From the NCBI GenBank assembly GCA_965215215.1, contig OZ244043.1, positions 2,914,001 through 2,978,000 of the forward strand: DNA of 64,000 nt, written 5' to 3'. Shown here piece after piece: positions 49,529 to 58,375 of this stretch. Every line of letters starts with the position of its first letter. The first letter of the stretch is position 1. A program made the translations under genes and the position numbers. Source of the stretch: CALDTK01 sp965215215 (GTDB taxonomy: Bacteria > Bacteroidota > Bacteroidia > Chitinophagales > Saprospiraceae). Under the pieces are notes generated by a model. It worked only from the letters and a program-made list of their open reading frames with translations, was not told where the DNA came from and searched no databases.

Positions 49529-52456
49529 CTACCGGATCAGGGTAAGCGTTGCCGAGCGGACCCGACTGCCGCCGCCGGCGCTCTCGTAGCTGGCCTGCAG
49601 GGTGTAAACCCCGGGGGGGCTGGCCCGGCCGCTGCCCTGGTCGTTGCCGTCCCAACCGCTGTCGAACGTGTCGCTGCGGTAGACGACCGCGCCCCAGCGG
49701 TCGAAAATCATCCACTCGATATCGTCGACGCCGAGTCCGGCGATTTGGTACGCGTCGTTCTTGCCGTCCCCGTTCGGGGTAAACGCATTCGGGAAATACA
49801 TCTGTTCCGGATCGGTGGCACAGATCTGTACACTGTTGCGCGCTACGCAATTCTGACCGTTCCCGATGTCGAGGGTAACCCAGTAGGTACCGGCCTCCGT
49901 AAGTCGAAGCTTCGCGTCTCGGTCCGGGAAGAATTCCACGCCCGTACCGTCCGACAAGCGCCAAACCCCGCGTCGGGCGCCAGCGCTGTTGTTGATGAGC
50001 GTGAGGGAGGTATCGTAGATCGAAATACAGTCGGACCCACCGACATCCAGAGCGGTTGCCGGCTCAACGGTGAAATTGGGTACGAGCTCGGCGAAGTAGG
50101 GTAGGGTAACGGTGGTATCGACCTCGCATCCGGAATCTTCCTCCGTCAGCGTTACCGCGTAGTCGCCGGCTAGGCCGACGTACTCATCGCCGACGAACGG
50201 GGCTTCACCGGGGATAGACCACGTCGCGGTGAAGTCGATTGAGTCGGCCGGGGAGATCATCGCGTAGTTGACCTGCCCGAAGCAAACCTCAGGTCCCGCC
50301 TCGATGTCCGCGCGGATCGGGGGGCCGACGTTGAGGTCGAATTTCACGCTCACCGGGTCGCTGCAACCGTCGCCGAGCCTTGCGGTCACGGTAGTCGGAT
50401 TGTAGAGCGTCTTCGTGCGCGTGAGGTCCTCGACCCTTCTGTCGTCGGACCAGCTCACCCGGTAGTCGTCCGCGACGCCACCGCTCGCGGAGACCTCCAA
50501 ATCTACCTCCGCCTGATAGCAATAAAAGGGGTCGACGGCGGCGGCCGTTACGCCGAGTGGTTCTCTGACTACGAAGTCGATGGTCTCGCTGAGCGGGCAA
50601 CCGTATTCATCCTTTTCGAGCGTGATCGTCTGCGAACCGACTCCGAAGTTGGCCGTGACCGGTTTTGGCGCAAGCTGATCGCCCGCTCCACTCGAGATCG
50701 TGACTCTGCGTGCGTCGATACCGAGATCGAGGCCGGCCGTGCTGAAGCAGACCGAGTCGCCCGGGGGGAGAAAGTCGATGGGCTCCGGTTCCACGACGAC
50801 GATGTCGCGATCCCGCTCGCAGCCCTCGTAAGTGGCGGCCTTGATGGTATGCGTACCGAGGCCGGCGAGTCGGGCGTCGAACTCGCCGGACCCGAAGTCG
50901 GTGATGCCGTCGCCGACCCAAAATTCGGCGGGGGGCGTACTCGCGAGGAGTCGACTGGAGGCATCGACGCAGACGGTGTCTCCCGCCCACCCGGGCGAGG
51001 TCCCCACCCGCACGATTACGTCTGCCGAGCATTCGTTGGCGGTGTAGGTGAGCGTGTGGACCCCCCGGCCCGCGAGCTCGGGCACGAACCTCACGGTGTC
51101 TTCCGTAACGGAGAGTCCGACCCCGCTCCAAACCCCGTCCTGTGGGAATTTCGGAAGCTGTCGGAAATCACTCAACGTAATCGAGGGATCGCCGATGCAA
51201 TTGATGGTCGTATCCTGCCGCGGGCGGGCGAAAGTAGCTAGGTTGTAAGCGATCCGAAAGTCGGTACACCCCCCGGCCGTTTCGTAAAAGAGCGTGTCTC
51301 CGTATTTTCCTACCGCCGGATCGTAGAGTCCGGCGGTAGGGTCGGCGATCCCCGAGCCTCTCCACGTACCTCCGGTAGCGGGTCGGGCTTCCGTTAGGTT
51401 GAACGGAGCTTGCGAAGGACAAGAAGTAAAATCGGGGCCGGCCTCAATTTCGCCCACGGTGTAAGTCGCCTCACTGATAACACAGCCTCTAACCGTATAG
51501 CTGAGGGTATGCACCCCGGGACCGGCCACCCCGGGGTCGAAGTATCCCCGCCCGGAGTTCGTGATCCCCTGACCGGACCAGCGCCCGCCGGCCGGCTTAC
51601 CGACCAGGTCGATACGATCGGCGCTTTCGCAAACGGTTTCATCCGCTATCTGCTCGATGAGGCCAATGTTGACCGTTTTGGTTCCAAGACAACCGTTCGG
51701 CCCGGTGTAGTCCACATCGTAGCTGCCGACGCCTACCGCGGGATCGAACATGCCGTCGGGCGTGATTACGCCGTCCTCGGAGGTCCACTGTCCACCTTCC
51801 GGCAAACCTCCGGAAACTTTGAAGGGCGGGGTATCCGGGCAGGCCGCATCGTCGAAACCGATGTCGAGCGGCGTGATGGAGATCGTTATCGTGTCCCGAC
51901 ACCCGCTGGGCGCGAGGTAGATAACTTGGTCGTCACCCTCCTTAGCGTTTGCGGCCAGGTAGCTCGGGTCGAAACGATCGAAGGGCCGCTCCATCCCCCT
52001 CGCGAACCAGCGTCCTCTTTCGTCCTTGTCGACCTCCAGGTCGAACGGATCCAACGAGCCGCAGATCGTTTGGTCGGGCGTAGTGATCCGCGTACTCGCC
52101 CGGGGGGTAAGGGTGATCCGCGCGGAACCCGAGCGGCCGGTGGCGTCCGTGACCGTTAACGCGAAGTCGGTCGCAGCGACGAGGCTCGGGACGAACAGCT
52201 CACCGGTATTCGAGTTCCTCCCGGTCCAGGCGTACTCGTACGTGCTGGGTATACCGCCGGATACGCTGCTAACCAAGGTCACGGGCTGCCCTTCGCAAAC
52301 GACGAGCTCTTCGGTCTCGAGCCGTACGGTGAGCTGGCCGCCCTGCGCCGAATTGGCGGCTAGGAAGCTCAGCAGCAGCGCGCAGGTTAGCCACACGCGC
52401 CGGGCCCCGCCGAACAGCGGACCCTGAGCTACGAAGAGAGAAGCTGGATAGATCAA
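49529..52456 (-). CDS. Large CHU_C adhesin-like protein with Ig-like repeats
   Basis: The 975-residue product has a hydrophobic leader (RVWLTCALLLSFLAANSAQG) and many beta modules. About six share the pattern G-x-W-x-G-x-G-I-T...F-D-P...A-G-x-G-x-H-T-L-x-Y-T-x-x-G-C, for example GGRWSGQGITNSGRGYFDPG. The C-terminal 95 residues (YFPNAFTPNGDGKNDAYQIA ... WMIFDRWGAVVYRSDTFDSG) are a classical gliding-motility-associated CHU_C domain, the T9SS type B signal. The start is TTG; no ATG exists near the leader. Unlike the SprB-like gene, it has no porP/sprF neighbour here, so its export partner must be elsewhere. Confidence 0.88.
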   Translation of the reverse strand: MIYPASLFVAQGPLFGGARRVWLTCALLLSFLAANSAQGGQLTVRLETEELVVCEGQPVTLVSSVSGGIPSTYEYAWTGRNSNTGELFVPSLVAATDFALTVTDATGRSGSARITLTPRASTRITTPDQTICGSLDPFDLEVDKDERGRWFARGMERPFDRFDPSYLAANAKEGDDQVIYLAPSGCRDTITISITPLDIGFDDAACPDTPPFKVSGGLPEGGQWTSEDGVITPDGMFDPAVGVGSYDVDYTGPNGCLGTKTVNIGLIEQIADETVCESADRIDLVGKPAGGRWSGQGITNSGRGYFDPGVAGPGVHTLSYTVRGCVISEATYTVGEIEAGPDFTSCPSQAPFNLTEARPATGGTWRGSGIADPTAGLYDPAVGKYGDTLFYETAGGCTDFRIAYNLATFARPRQDTTINCIGDPSITLSDFRQLPKFPQDGVWSGVGLSVTEDTVRFVPELAGRGVHTLTYTANECSADVIVRVGTSPGWAGDTVCVDASSRLLASTPPAEFWVGDGITDFGSGEFDARLAGLGTHTIKAATYEGCERDRDIVVVEPEPIDFLPPGDSVCFSTAGLDLGIDARRVTISSGAGDQLAPKPVTANFGVGSQTITLEKDEYGCPLSETIDFVVREPLGVTAAAVDPFYCYQAEVDLEVSASGGVADDYRVSWSDDRRVEDLTRTKTLYNPTTVTARLGDGCSDPVSVKFDLNVGPPIRADIEAGPEVCFGQVNYAMISPADSIDFTATWSIPGEAPFVGDEYVGLAGDYAVTLTEEDSGCEVDTTVTLPYFAELVPNFTVEPATALDVGGSDCISIYDTSLTLINNSAGARRGVWRLSDGTGVEFFPDRDAKLRLTEAGTYWVTLDIGNGQNCVARNSVQICATDPEQMYFPNAFTPNGDGKNDAYQIAGLGVDDIEWMIFDRWGAVVYRSDTFDSGWDGNDQGSGRASPPGVYTLQASYESAGGGSRVRSATLTLIR
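50662..50675 (+). repeat. 14-mer repeat GTTTTGGCGCAAGC
   Basis: Copy inside the second CHU_C adhesin gene, opposite to its coding strand. Confidence 0.7.
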
Positions 52457-52561
52457 GAGGCAACGAAGAGAATGAGGAATATAACCGGGACGAACGCACG
52501 AAGCCGGTGCCTAGCGTATCGGATCAAAACAGCATGGAACGCCGACCTGTTGGTCATCCAT

Positions 52562-53041
52562 ATGACCCTAGCTACGAACATAGTCTCCGCGCTACCACTT
52601 TGCGCCCTTCTGACCTTTACCGGGTGCGGGAGCGCGAGCGAGGCGCCACACGAGCTGGGCGGTCCCGGACAGCAGATCGAACGTTACCTCTCCGACCGGG
52701 GGATCACGGGCGAGACCACGACTTCCACCGGGCTCATCTACCGGATCGAGGAGCCCGGCGGGGACGAGCATCCGACCGTGGACAGCGAGGTAACCATCCA
52801 TTATACCGGTCAGTTGGTAGACGGGCACGTCTTCGACGAAACGGAAGGAGAACCGCGCACCTTTTCGCTCAGGCAGCTCATCCCGGCCTGGCAGGAAGGG
52901 ATCCCCTTGATTGGTCGCGGCGGGAAGATCACCCTGCTCGCCCCGCCAAACTTGGCCTACGGCTCTAATCCGCCCCCGGGTACAGGCATCGCATCGGAGA
53001 GTGTACTCGTTTTCGAAGTCGAACTCGTCGACTTTGAGTAG
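52562..53041 (+). CDS. FKBP-type peptidyl-prolyl isomerase lipoprotein
   Basis: From the ATG at 52562 the product is 159 residues. A leader ends in the lipobox-like TFTGC. One FKBP domain follows, with SEVTIHYTGQLVDGHVFDET, FSLRQLIPAWQEGIPLIGRG and the terminal VLVFEVELVDF. It would act as a proline isomerase/chaperone on the periplasmic face of a membrane. Just before the domain, GITGETTTSTGLIYRIEEPG is the usual FKBP N-terminal strand. The next gene encodes a two-domain homologue, 42 bases away. Confidence 0.88.
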   Translation: MTLATNIVSALPLCALLTFTGCGSASEAPHELGGPGQQIERYLSDRGITGETTTSTGLIYRIEEPGGDEHPTVDSEVTIHYTGQLVDGHVFDETEGEPRTFSLRQLIPAWQEGIPLIGRGGKITLLAPPNLAYGSNPPPGTGIASESVLVFEVELVDFE

Positions 53042-53083
53042 TACGCCGCCGCGTGCTACCTGCATCTACCCTTAATTCGCACC

Positions 53084-53929
53084 ATGAGAACAGCGCTACG
53101 TACGTTTATGACCATAGCCGTGTACAGTCTGCTCGGCTGCGCCAAGGACGAAGACGCTGCGGTACCCTTCGACGCCGAACCGGTGATCGAAGCCCATTTA
53201 ACGGCCAACGGCATAACGGACGCTCAGCGCACGGCTTCCGGACTGTACTACGTTATCGAGGAGCCGGGTAGCTCCGAACGAGCCGCACTCGACTCTTTAG
53301 TCGCTTTTACGTTTACGTCCAAGTTGACCGACGGGACGGAGGTATCACCCCCGAATGCCGGGACTACGCCAAGTTACAGTATACTACGCGGTATACTTCC
53401 CGCCTTCCAGGAAGGTATGCAGCTCATCGGACCGGGTGGCAAAATTAAATTAATCAGCCCACCGCGGCTCGCCTACGGCAGTGGGGGGAGCCCACCCGTA
53501 CCTCCTAACAGCGTCGTCGTATTCGACGTCGATTTTATCGGCTTCACGCCGAACAGCGCCGAAATCATCGAGAGCTACCTCCGGGAGGAGGGCATAGACA
53601 GCGCGAGTACCACGGCCAGCGGACTCACCTACATCATCCACGAGCCGGGCGATGCCGACGATAAGCCGACGCGCACCTCGGAAGTGGAAGCAATTTACAG
53701 GGGTACATTCCTCAGTGGCGAACAATTCGATTCCAGCAATGGAGCGCCCCGCTCGTTTTTCCTGAATAATGTAATCAGAGGCTGGACCGAAGGGCTACAG
53801 CTCATCGGCAAAGGGGGTAGCATGACTCTGTTTGTCCCCTATGAACTCGGCTACGGGGCGGCCGGTACGGGTACAATCCCCCCCTTCTCCGTCCTACGCT
53901 TCGAGGTCGAACTCGTCGAGGTCAGGTAA
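53084..53929 (+). CDS. Tandem FKBP-type peptidyl-prolyl isomerase lipoprotein
   Basis: The 281-residue product has a short leader ending in the lipobox SLLGC and two FKBP domains in tandem, at about 35-150 and 155-281. The first has DSLVAFTFTSKLTDGTEVSP, ILPAFQEGMQLIGPGGKIKL and VVVFDVDFIGF. The second has SEVEAIYRGTFLSGEQFDSS, VIRGWTEGLQLIGKGGSMTL and VLRFEVELVEV. Some active-site aromatics seem replaced (for example ATFTS where HYTG is usual), so domain 1 may be a non-catalytic chaperone module; this is inference. It is homologous to the gene before it. A copy of the 14-base repeat begins 2 bases after the stop. Confidence 0.85.
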   Translation: MRTALRTFMTIAVYSLLGCAKDEDAAVPFDAEPVIEAHLTANGITDAQRTASGLYYVIEEPGSSERAALDSLVAFTFTSKLTDGTEVSPPNAGTTPSYSILRGILPAFQEGMQLIGPGGKIKLISPPRLAYGSGGSPPVPPNSVVVFDVDFIGFTPNSAEIIESYLREEGIDSASTTASGLTYIIHEPGDADDKPTRTSEVEAIYRGTFLSGEQFDSSNGAPRSFFLNNVIRGWTEGLQLIGKGGSMTLFVPYELGYGAAGTGTIPPFSVLRFEVELVEVR

Positions 53930-53931
53930 CC

Positions 53932-53945
53932 GCTTCCGCTAAAAC
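53932..53945 (-). repeat. 14-mer repeat GTTTTAGCGGAAGC
   Basis: Intergenic copy, 2 bases after the tandem FKBP stop and 9 bases before the paaZ start. Confidence 0.7.
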
Positions 53946-53954
53946 ACCCCCCAT

Positions 53955-56039
53955 TTGAAAGGCGCAGATTACCTCCACGGCAGCTGGCAACCGCACGACG
54001 GCCACGGCCTCGCGCAGTACGACGCCGTAGACGGAAGCCTCGTGGCCACCGTTGGCGACGGGGAACGCGACTACGAGAAGGTGCTCGCCTACGCCCGCGA
54101 GACCGGCGGCCCCGCGCTGCGCGCCATGACCACCCCCGCGCGGGGGCGTATGCTCAAAGCACTGGCCCTCTACCTGGAGGAGCGCAAAGCCGCCTACTAC
54201 GAGCTCAGCTACCGCACCGGCGCCACGCGCGCGGATTCTTGGGTAGATATCGACGGGGGTATCGGTACGCTCTTCGCCTACGCCAGCCTGCGGCGCCAGT
54301 TCGCCGACCAACCCTTCCACGTCGAGGGCGATACCGTGAAGCTCAGTAAGCGGGGCACCTTCCTAGGGCATCACCTCCTCTCGCCCAAGCGCGGGGTCGC
54401 TATCCACATCAATGCCTTCAACTTTCCCGTGTGGGGCATGCTCGAGAAGCTGAGCGCGACGTGGCTCGGGGGTATGCCGGCCATCGTCAAGGCCTCCGAG
54501 ATGACCAGCTTCCTCACGGAGCTGGTCGTCCGCGACATCCTCGCGTCCGGAGTTTTGCCGCAAGGCGCCCTGCAGTACATCGGCGGTACCGGGCGGGGCA
54601 TCCTCGACCACGTGATGCACCAGGACGTGGTCACGTTCACCGGCTCGGCGAGCACGGGCCGCCAGCTGCGCGCCCACCCGCGGATCAACGCCGAGAGCGT
54701 CCCGTTCAACATGGAGGCCGACAGTCTCAATGCGGCCGTACTCGGTCCGGACGCCGCGCCCGGCACGCCCGAGTTCGACCTGTTCATCCGGGAGGTACGG
54801 CGGGAGGTCACCGCCAAAACCGGGCAGAAATGCACCGCGATCCGCCGTCTGCTGGTCCCCGAAGCCCTCGTCGAAGAGGTGCAGATCGCCCTCGGACAGG
54901 CTTTCGCCAAAACGACGGTCGGCAACCCACGCAGCAGGGGCGTACGCATGGGCGCGCTCGTGAATCGCGGACAGCTGGCCAAATTCGAGTCGGCGTTGGA
55001 CAGCCTCGGTAAAGTGAGCGAGATCGTGATCGGTGGCCCCGACCGGCTCCAACTCAGCGACGCCGACGCTGAAAAGGGCGCCTTTTACGCGCCCACCGTA
55101 CTCCTGAATCCCCACCCGACCCGAGGCTTGGCCTCCCACGAGATCGAGGCCTTCGGACCGGTCGTCACGCTCATGCCCTACGCCGACCTCGACGAGGCCG
55201 TCGCGCTCACCGCCCTGGGCAAAGGCTCCCTGGTTACGACGATCGTTACCCACGAACCGAAGACCGCGCGTGAGTTCACTTACGGGGTTGCGGCCTACAA
55301 CGGTCGGGTGCACGTGCTCAACCGGGAGGCCGAGGAGAGCACCGGTCACGGCAGCCCGATGCCGCTGCTCGTACACGGTGGGCCGGGTCGTGCCGGGGGC
55401 GGACAGGAATTGGGGGGCGTGCGCGGCGTCGAGCACTACATGCAGCGCACCGCCGTGCAGGGCAGCCCCAACATGGTGACCGCCGTCACGCAGCAGTACC
55501 AAGCGGGCGCCGAGGTGCGCGAGGGGGCGGTGCACCCCTTCGCCAAATACTTCGACGAGTTACGGGTCGGCGACTCCTACACCACGGCAAACCACACGGT
55601 GACCGAGGCCGATATCGTCAATTTCGCCAACCTAACCGGCGATCGTTTCTACGCCCACGTCGACGAGACGAGCCTCGGCGATACCCTTTTCGAAGGCCGC
55701 GTAGCCCACGGCTACTACTTGCTGTCGAAGGCCGCCGGACTGTTTGTGTGGGCGAAGAAAGGCCCCGTGTTGCTCAACTACGGCATCGATACCTGTCGGT
55801 TTACGAAACCGGTGTACGTGGGGACCACGCTCGGTGTACGCCTGACGCTGCTCGACAAGACCTTTCAGGAGCTGCGTGAGCCCGACGACATCCCCCGGGG
55901 CATCGTGCGCTGGCGCGTCGAGATTTACGACGTGGAGGTCGCCGGGCGCGACCAAAGCGAAATCCCGGACGAGGAGCGAGAGAGCGAGGTCATCGGCGTA
56001 GCGGTGATCCTGACGATGGTTCGCAGGAGAGTCGGGTAG
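53955..56039 (+). CDS. paaZ: Bifunctional phenylacetate-degradation enzyme PaaZ
   Basis: PaaZ joins an aldehyde dehydrogenase and a MaoC-type hydratase that open and oxidise oxepin-CoA in aerobic phenylacetate catabolism. The 694-residue length is normal. The ALDH half has VDIDGGIGTLFAYASLRRQF, INAFNFPVWGMLEKL, Glu at about 254 (FNMEADSLNA) and the catalytic Cys at about 293 (TGQKCTAIRR). The MaoC half (from about 520) has ANLTGDRFYAHVDETS and FEGRVAHGYYLLS with the His/Asp pair. The start is TTG at 53955. No paaABCDE genes are in the window; an enoyl-CoA hydratase lies 6 kb away. A 14-base repeat lies in the coding sequence. Confidence 0.92.
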   Translation: MKGADYLHGSWQPHDGHGLAQYDAVDGSLVATVGDGERDYEKVLAYARETGGPALRAMTTPARGRMLKALALYLEERKAAYYELSYRTGATRADSWVDIDGGIGTLFAYASLRRQFADQPFHVEGDTVKLSKRGTFLGHHLLSPKRGVAIHINAFNFPVWGMLEKLSATWLGGMPAIVKASEMTSFLTELVVRDILASGVLPQGALQYIGGTGRGILDHVMHQDVVTFTGSASTGRQLRAHPRINAESVPFNMEADSLNAAVLGPDAAPGTPEFDLFIREVRREVTAKTGQKCTAIRRLLVPEALVEEVQIALGQAFAKTTVGNPRSRGVRMGALVNRGQLAKFESALDSLGKVSEIVIGGPDRLQLSDADAEKGAFYAPTVLLNPHPTRGLASHEIEAFGPVVTLMPYADLDEAVALTALGKGSLVTTIVTHEPKTAREFTYGVAAYNGRVHVLNREAEESTGHGSPMPLLVHGGPGRAGGGQELGGVRGVEHYMQRTAVQGSPNMVTAVTQQYQAGAEVREGAVHPFAKYFDELRVGDSYTTANHTVTEADIVNFANLTGDRFYAHVDETSLGDTLFEGRVAHGYYLLSKAAGLFVWAKKGPVLLNYGIDTCRFTKPVYVGTTLGVRLTLLDKTFQELREPDDIPRGIVRWRVEIYDVEVAGRDQSEIPDEERESEVIGVAVILTMVRRRVG
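54900..54913 (-). repeat. 14-mer repeat GTTTTGGCGAAAGC
   Basis: Copy inside paaZ. Confidence 0.7.
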
Positions 56040-56076
56040 CTCCGACCCCGCTGAGCGTACAGCGCCAAGACGCCCC

Positions 56077-56084
56077 TACATTCG
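56077..56084 (+). promoter_or_regulatory. -7-like box TACATTCG before the GH130 gene
   Basis: One mismatch to TAnnTTTG, 8 bases before the ATG at 56093. It supports 56093 as the original start of the frameshifted GH130 gene. Confidence 0.35.
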
Positions 56085-56092
56085 CAGCAACT

Positions 56093-57600
56093 ATGATCGT
56101 ACCCGTCGAGCGCTCACCGCTCCAAATCTACCCCGATGTCAAGCGCGTCGTGGCGCGATTCTTCTACAATTCGGCGGCGCGCACCCTTACACTGGCCGAC
56201 TTTATCCTCGCCATGGACGAGGAGGCGGCCTGGGGGAGTTGCAGCACATCCTGCGGCGCTTCGCCCGCCGGCACCGCGATGTATCCAACATCTTCCGCAA
56301 GCACTACAACTACATCGAGCCCGCACTCTTGCAGCACGATAAACCGATCGAGGACATTACCGAAAACCGGCGTTTGCTACTGGGGGCCTACTTCACCAAG
56401 GAGTTCTCCATCGAAGCGGCGGCCTTCTTCAATCCGTCGGCGGTGTTGGCGCCCGACCAGAGTGGCTTGCTGCCCGACGAGACGCGCATCTTCATCAGCC
56501 TGCGCGCTACGGGAGAGGGTCACCTCAGCTCCCTCGAGTTTCGTAGCCTGGTGGTGGATACGCTCGGCAACATCGAGCTGGATCCGATCGGCGATCGCAT
56601 CGAGGAGGCGCGCATCGTGCGGGATCACGAGTACCGCCGCAACGAGTTTTTGCGCAAGCTGAAGGAGATGACCTCGCTGTCGGAAAGCTGTTCGGCGGTG
56701 GTCCACGATCTGCCGGAGGTGTTCACGCACGACGAGCTGAAGATTCGATTGGCGCAGGCGCTGCACGGTGTCGGCGAGTACAACATCGAGGAGACCGAGC
56801 TGCAGGAGGTACTGTGGTTGGCGGACACGCACCACGACATTGTCTTCTCGAAGGACACCGACCTCTCGGAGCGCGTCATCCTGCCGATTTCCGAATGGGA
56901 GAGTCGCGGCATCGAGGACGCTCGTTTCGTGCGCTTCGAGGAAGAGAACGGTGAGATCACCTATTACGCGACGTACACCGCCTACGACGGCTTCACGATT
57001 CTGCCTAAGCTGGTCGAGACGCGCGACTTCTACCACTTCCAGATTCGCCCGATGTACGGCGACGGGGCGAGCAACAAGAACCTCGCGCTCTTCCCGCGGA
57101 AAGTCAACGGCAAGTACATGATGCTCGCGCGGCTCGACGGGGTCAATAACTACATCCTCGAGTCCGACAGCCTCACGATCTGGGAGGAGCCAAAGCTGCT
57201 GATGGGCCCGAAGTACCCCTGGGAGTTTGTGCAGATGGGCAACTGCGGTAGCCCCGTCGAAACCGAAGACGGGTGGCTGCTCATCACCCACGGGGTGGGG
57301 CCGATGCGGACCTACCGGATGGGGGTGGTGATGCTCGACCTCGAGGATCCGACCGTCGTCACCCACCGCCTCCCGTACCCCTTGCTCTCCCCGAGCGAAG
57401 AGGAGCGCGACGGCTACGTGCCTAACGTGGTTTACTCCTGCGGCAGCATCATTATCGGCGATCGGTTGCTGCTGCCCTACGCGGTAAGTGACTACGCGAG
57501 TGGGTTCGGCTGGGTGGATATGGGTGTCTTGCTCAACGAGTTACGCCAGCATCCGGTGAAGTACGACAAGACGGGCCTGCCCGAAGCCCAACGCGCCTAA
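56093..57600 (+). CDS. GH130-family glycosidase/phosphorylase with an apparent 5' frameshift
   Basis: The main frame (from about 56230, first start TTG 56239) encodes 453 residues of a GH130 enzyme, the group that phosphorolyses or hydrolyses beta-mannosides. It shows RGIEDARFVRF with the catalytic Asp, YATYTAYDGFTILPKL, NKNLALFPRKVNGKYMMLAR, QMGNCGSPVETEDGWLLITH and VPNVVYSCGSIIIGDRLLLP. The usual N-terminus (MIVPVERSPLQIYPDVKRVV ... LADFILAMDEEA) is present upstream, from the ATG at 56093, in another frame. The frames would join as DEEAALGELQHILRRFARRH if one base were added near 56227-56233. So either the sequence has a one-base error or the gene is broken or shifted. It starts a sugar-related cluster with two GT4 genes. 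Confidence 0.8.
56646..56659 (+). repeat. 14-mer repeat GTTTTTGCGCAAGC
   Basis: Copy inside the GH130 gene. The only copy with T at position 6. Confidence 0.65.
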
Positions 57601-58268
57601 AAGCGGTAACCCACCTGTGCCGCGATAAAGTGGGGCGAGCCGAACATGGTCTCCGCACCCGCGTAGAAATGCTCGTCGATGTAGCCCCGGAAGCCGAAGG
57701 GAATGACGGTGACGTGCGGTAGCACGAAGCCGCCGACGGTCCTGTTGTCGAAGAGATCGGACTCGAGCTCGGTTGCGTCGTCGACTCCTTTCGCCTTAAC
57801 GCCGTAGCCCGTGAACCCGAGGCGCAAGCCACTGTACATCTCGAAGCGGGGGTTCGGACCGTAGTAGACCAAACCTCGGACACTGACGAAGTTTCGGTTG
57901 ATGTTCACCCGCGTCGGTCCGCCGCCCTCGGGTGGGTTATCCCCGCTGACGAACGTGAATTCTCCGAACTGAATCCGTTGGCGCGCGAGCGAGCCGCCGA
58001 CGCTAAACCGACGGTTGATTCGGTAATCGTACGTAAGTCCGAAGGCCGGGGAGCTGAGTATGTTAACGGAGTAGTCCCTGGACACGTCATTGGTCGTGAA
58101 CGTAACGTCGGTATCATCACCCGCCAGAAAGATGAACCAGCCAACACCGGCTTGGAGGCCAACGCTGTGCGGTGAGCCCGTACCGAAGTCTGAATCTATT
58201 TGCCGAGTCTGCGCATAGGAAGCCAAGGAGAGACAAGTGGCGGCAACCAGGAAGAGTGCTCGTTTCAT
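57597..58268 (-). CDS. Small outer-membrane beta-barrel protein
   Basis: The 223-residue product has a signal peptide (LFLVAATCLSLASYAQ) and strands alternating across the whole length. FGLTYDYRINRRFSVGGSLA, FEMYSGLRLGFTGYGVKAKG and the terminal HFIAAQVGYRF with an end-Phe mark an OmpA-like/outer-membrane-beta-barrel fold of about eight strands. It is not a known enzyme. Its 3' end overlaps the convergent GH130 gene by four bases. A TACGTTTA -7-like box lies 38 bases upstream. Confidence 0.75.
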   Translation of the reverse strand: MKRALFLVAATCLSLASYAQTRQIDSDFGTGSPHSVGLQAGVGWFIFLAGDDTDVTFTTNDVSRDYSVNILSSPAFGLTYDYRINRRFSVGGSLARQRIQFGEFTFVSGDNPPEGGGPTRVNINRNFVSVRGLVYYGPNPRFEMYSGLRLGFTGYGVKAKGVDDATELESDLFDNRTVGGFVLPHVTVIPFGFRGYIDEHFYAGAETMFGSPHFIAAQVGYRF

Positions 58269-58306
58269 AAAGGGATAGGTGAGGGAGATTAACGTTGATT
58301 ACGCTG

Positions 58307-58314
58307 TAAACGTA
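58307..58314 (-). promoter_or_regulatory. -7-like box TACGTTTA before the barrel gene
   Basis: One mismatch to TAnnTTTG on the minus strand, 38 bases before the ATG at 58268. Confidence 0.3.
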
Positions 58315-58375
58315 GTCGGACATTTTGCCTCAGCAGCACGCACGCTACCGATTTAGCTGCACCTTAACCCTATTG

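Noticed and set aside
32262..54913. A shared AFAKT peptide motif as the cause of the 14-base repeat
   Set aside because: Some copies do read Ala-Phe-Ala-Lys-Thr (GT2, ABC ATPase, PaaZ), but others read Val-Leu-Ala-Gln-Ala, Pro-Lys-Pro or Phe-Leu-Arg-Lys, and three are intergenic. The conservation is at DNA level.
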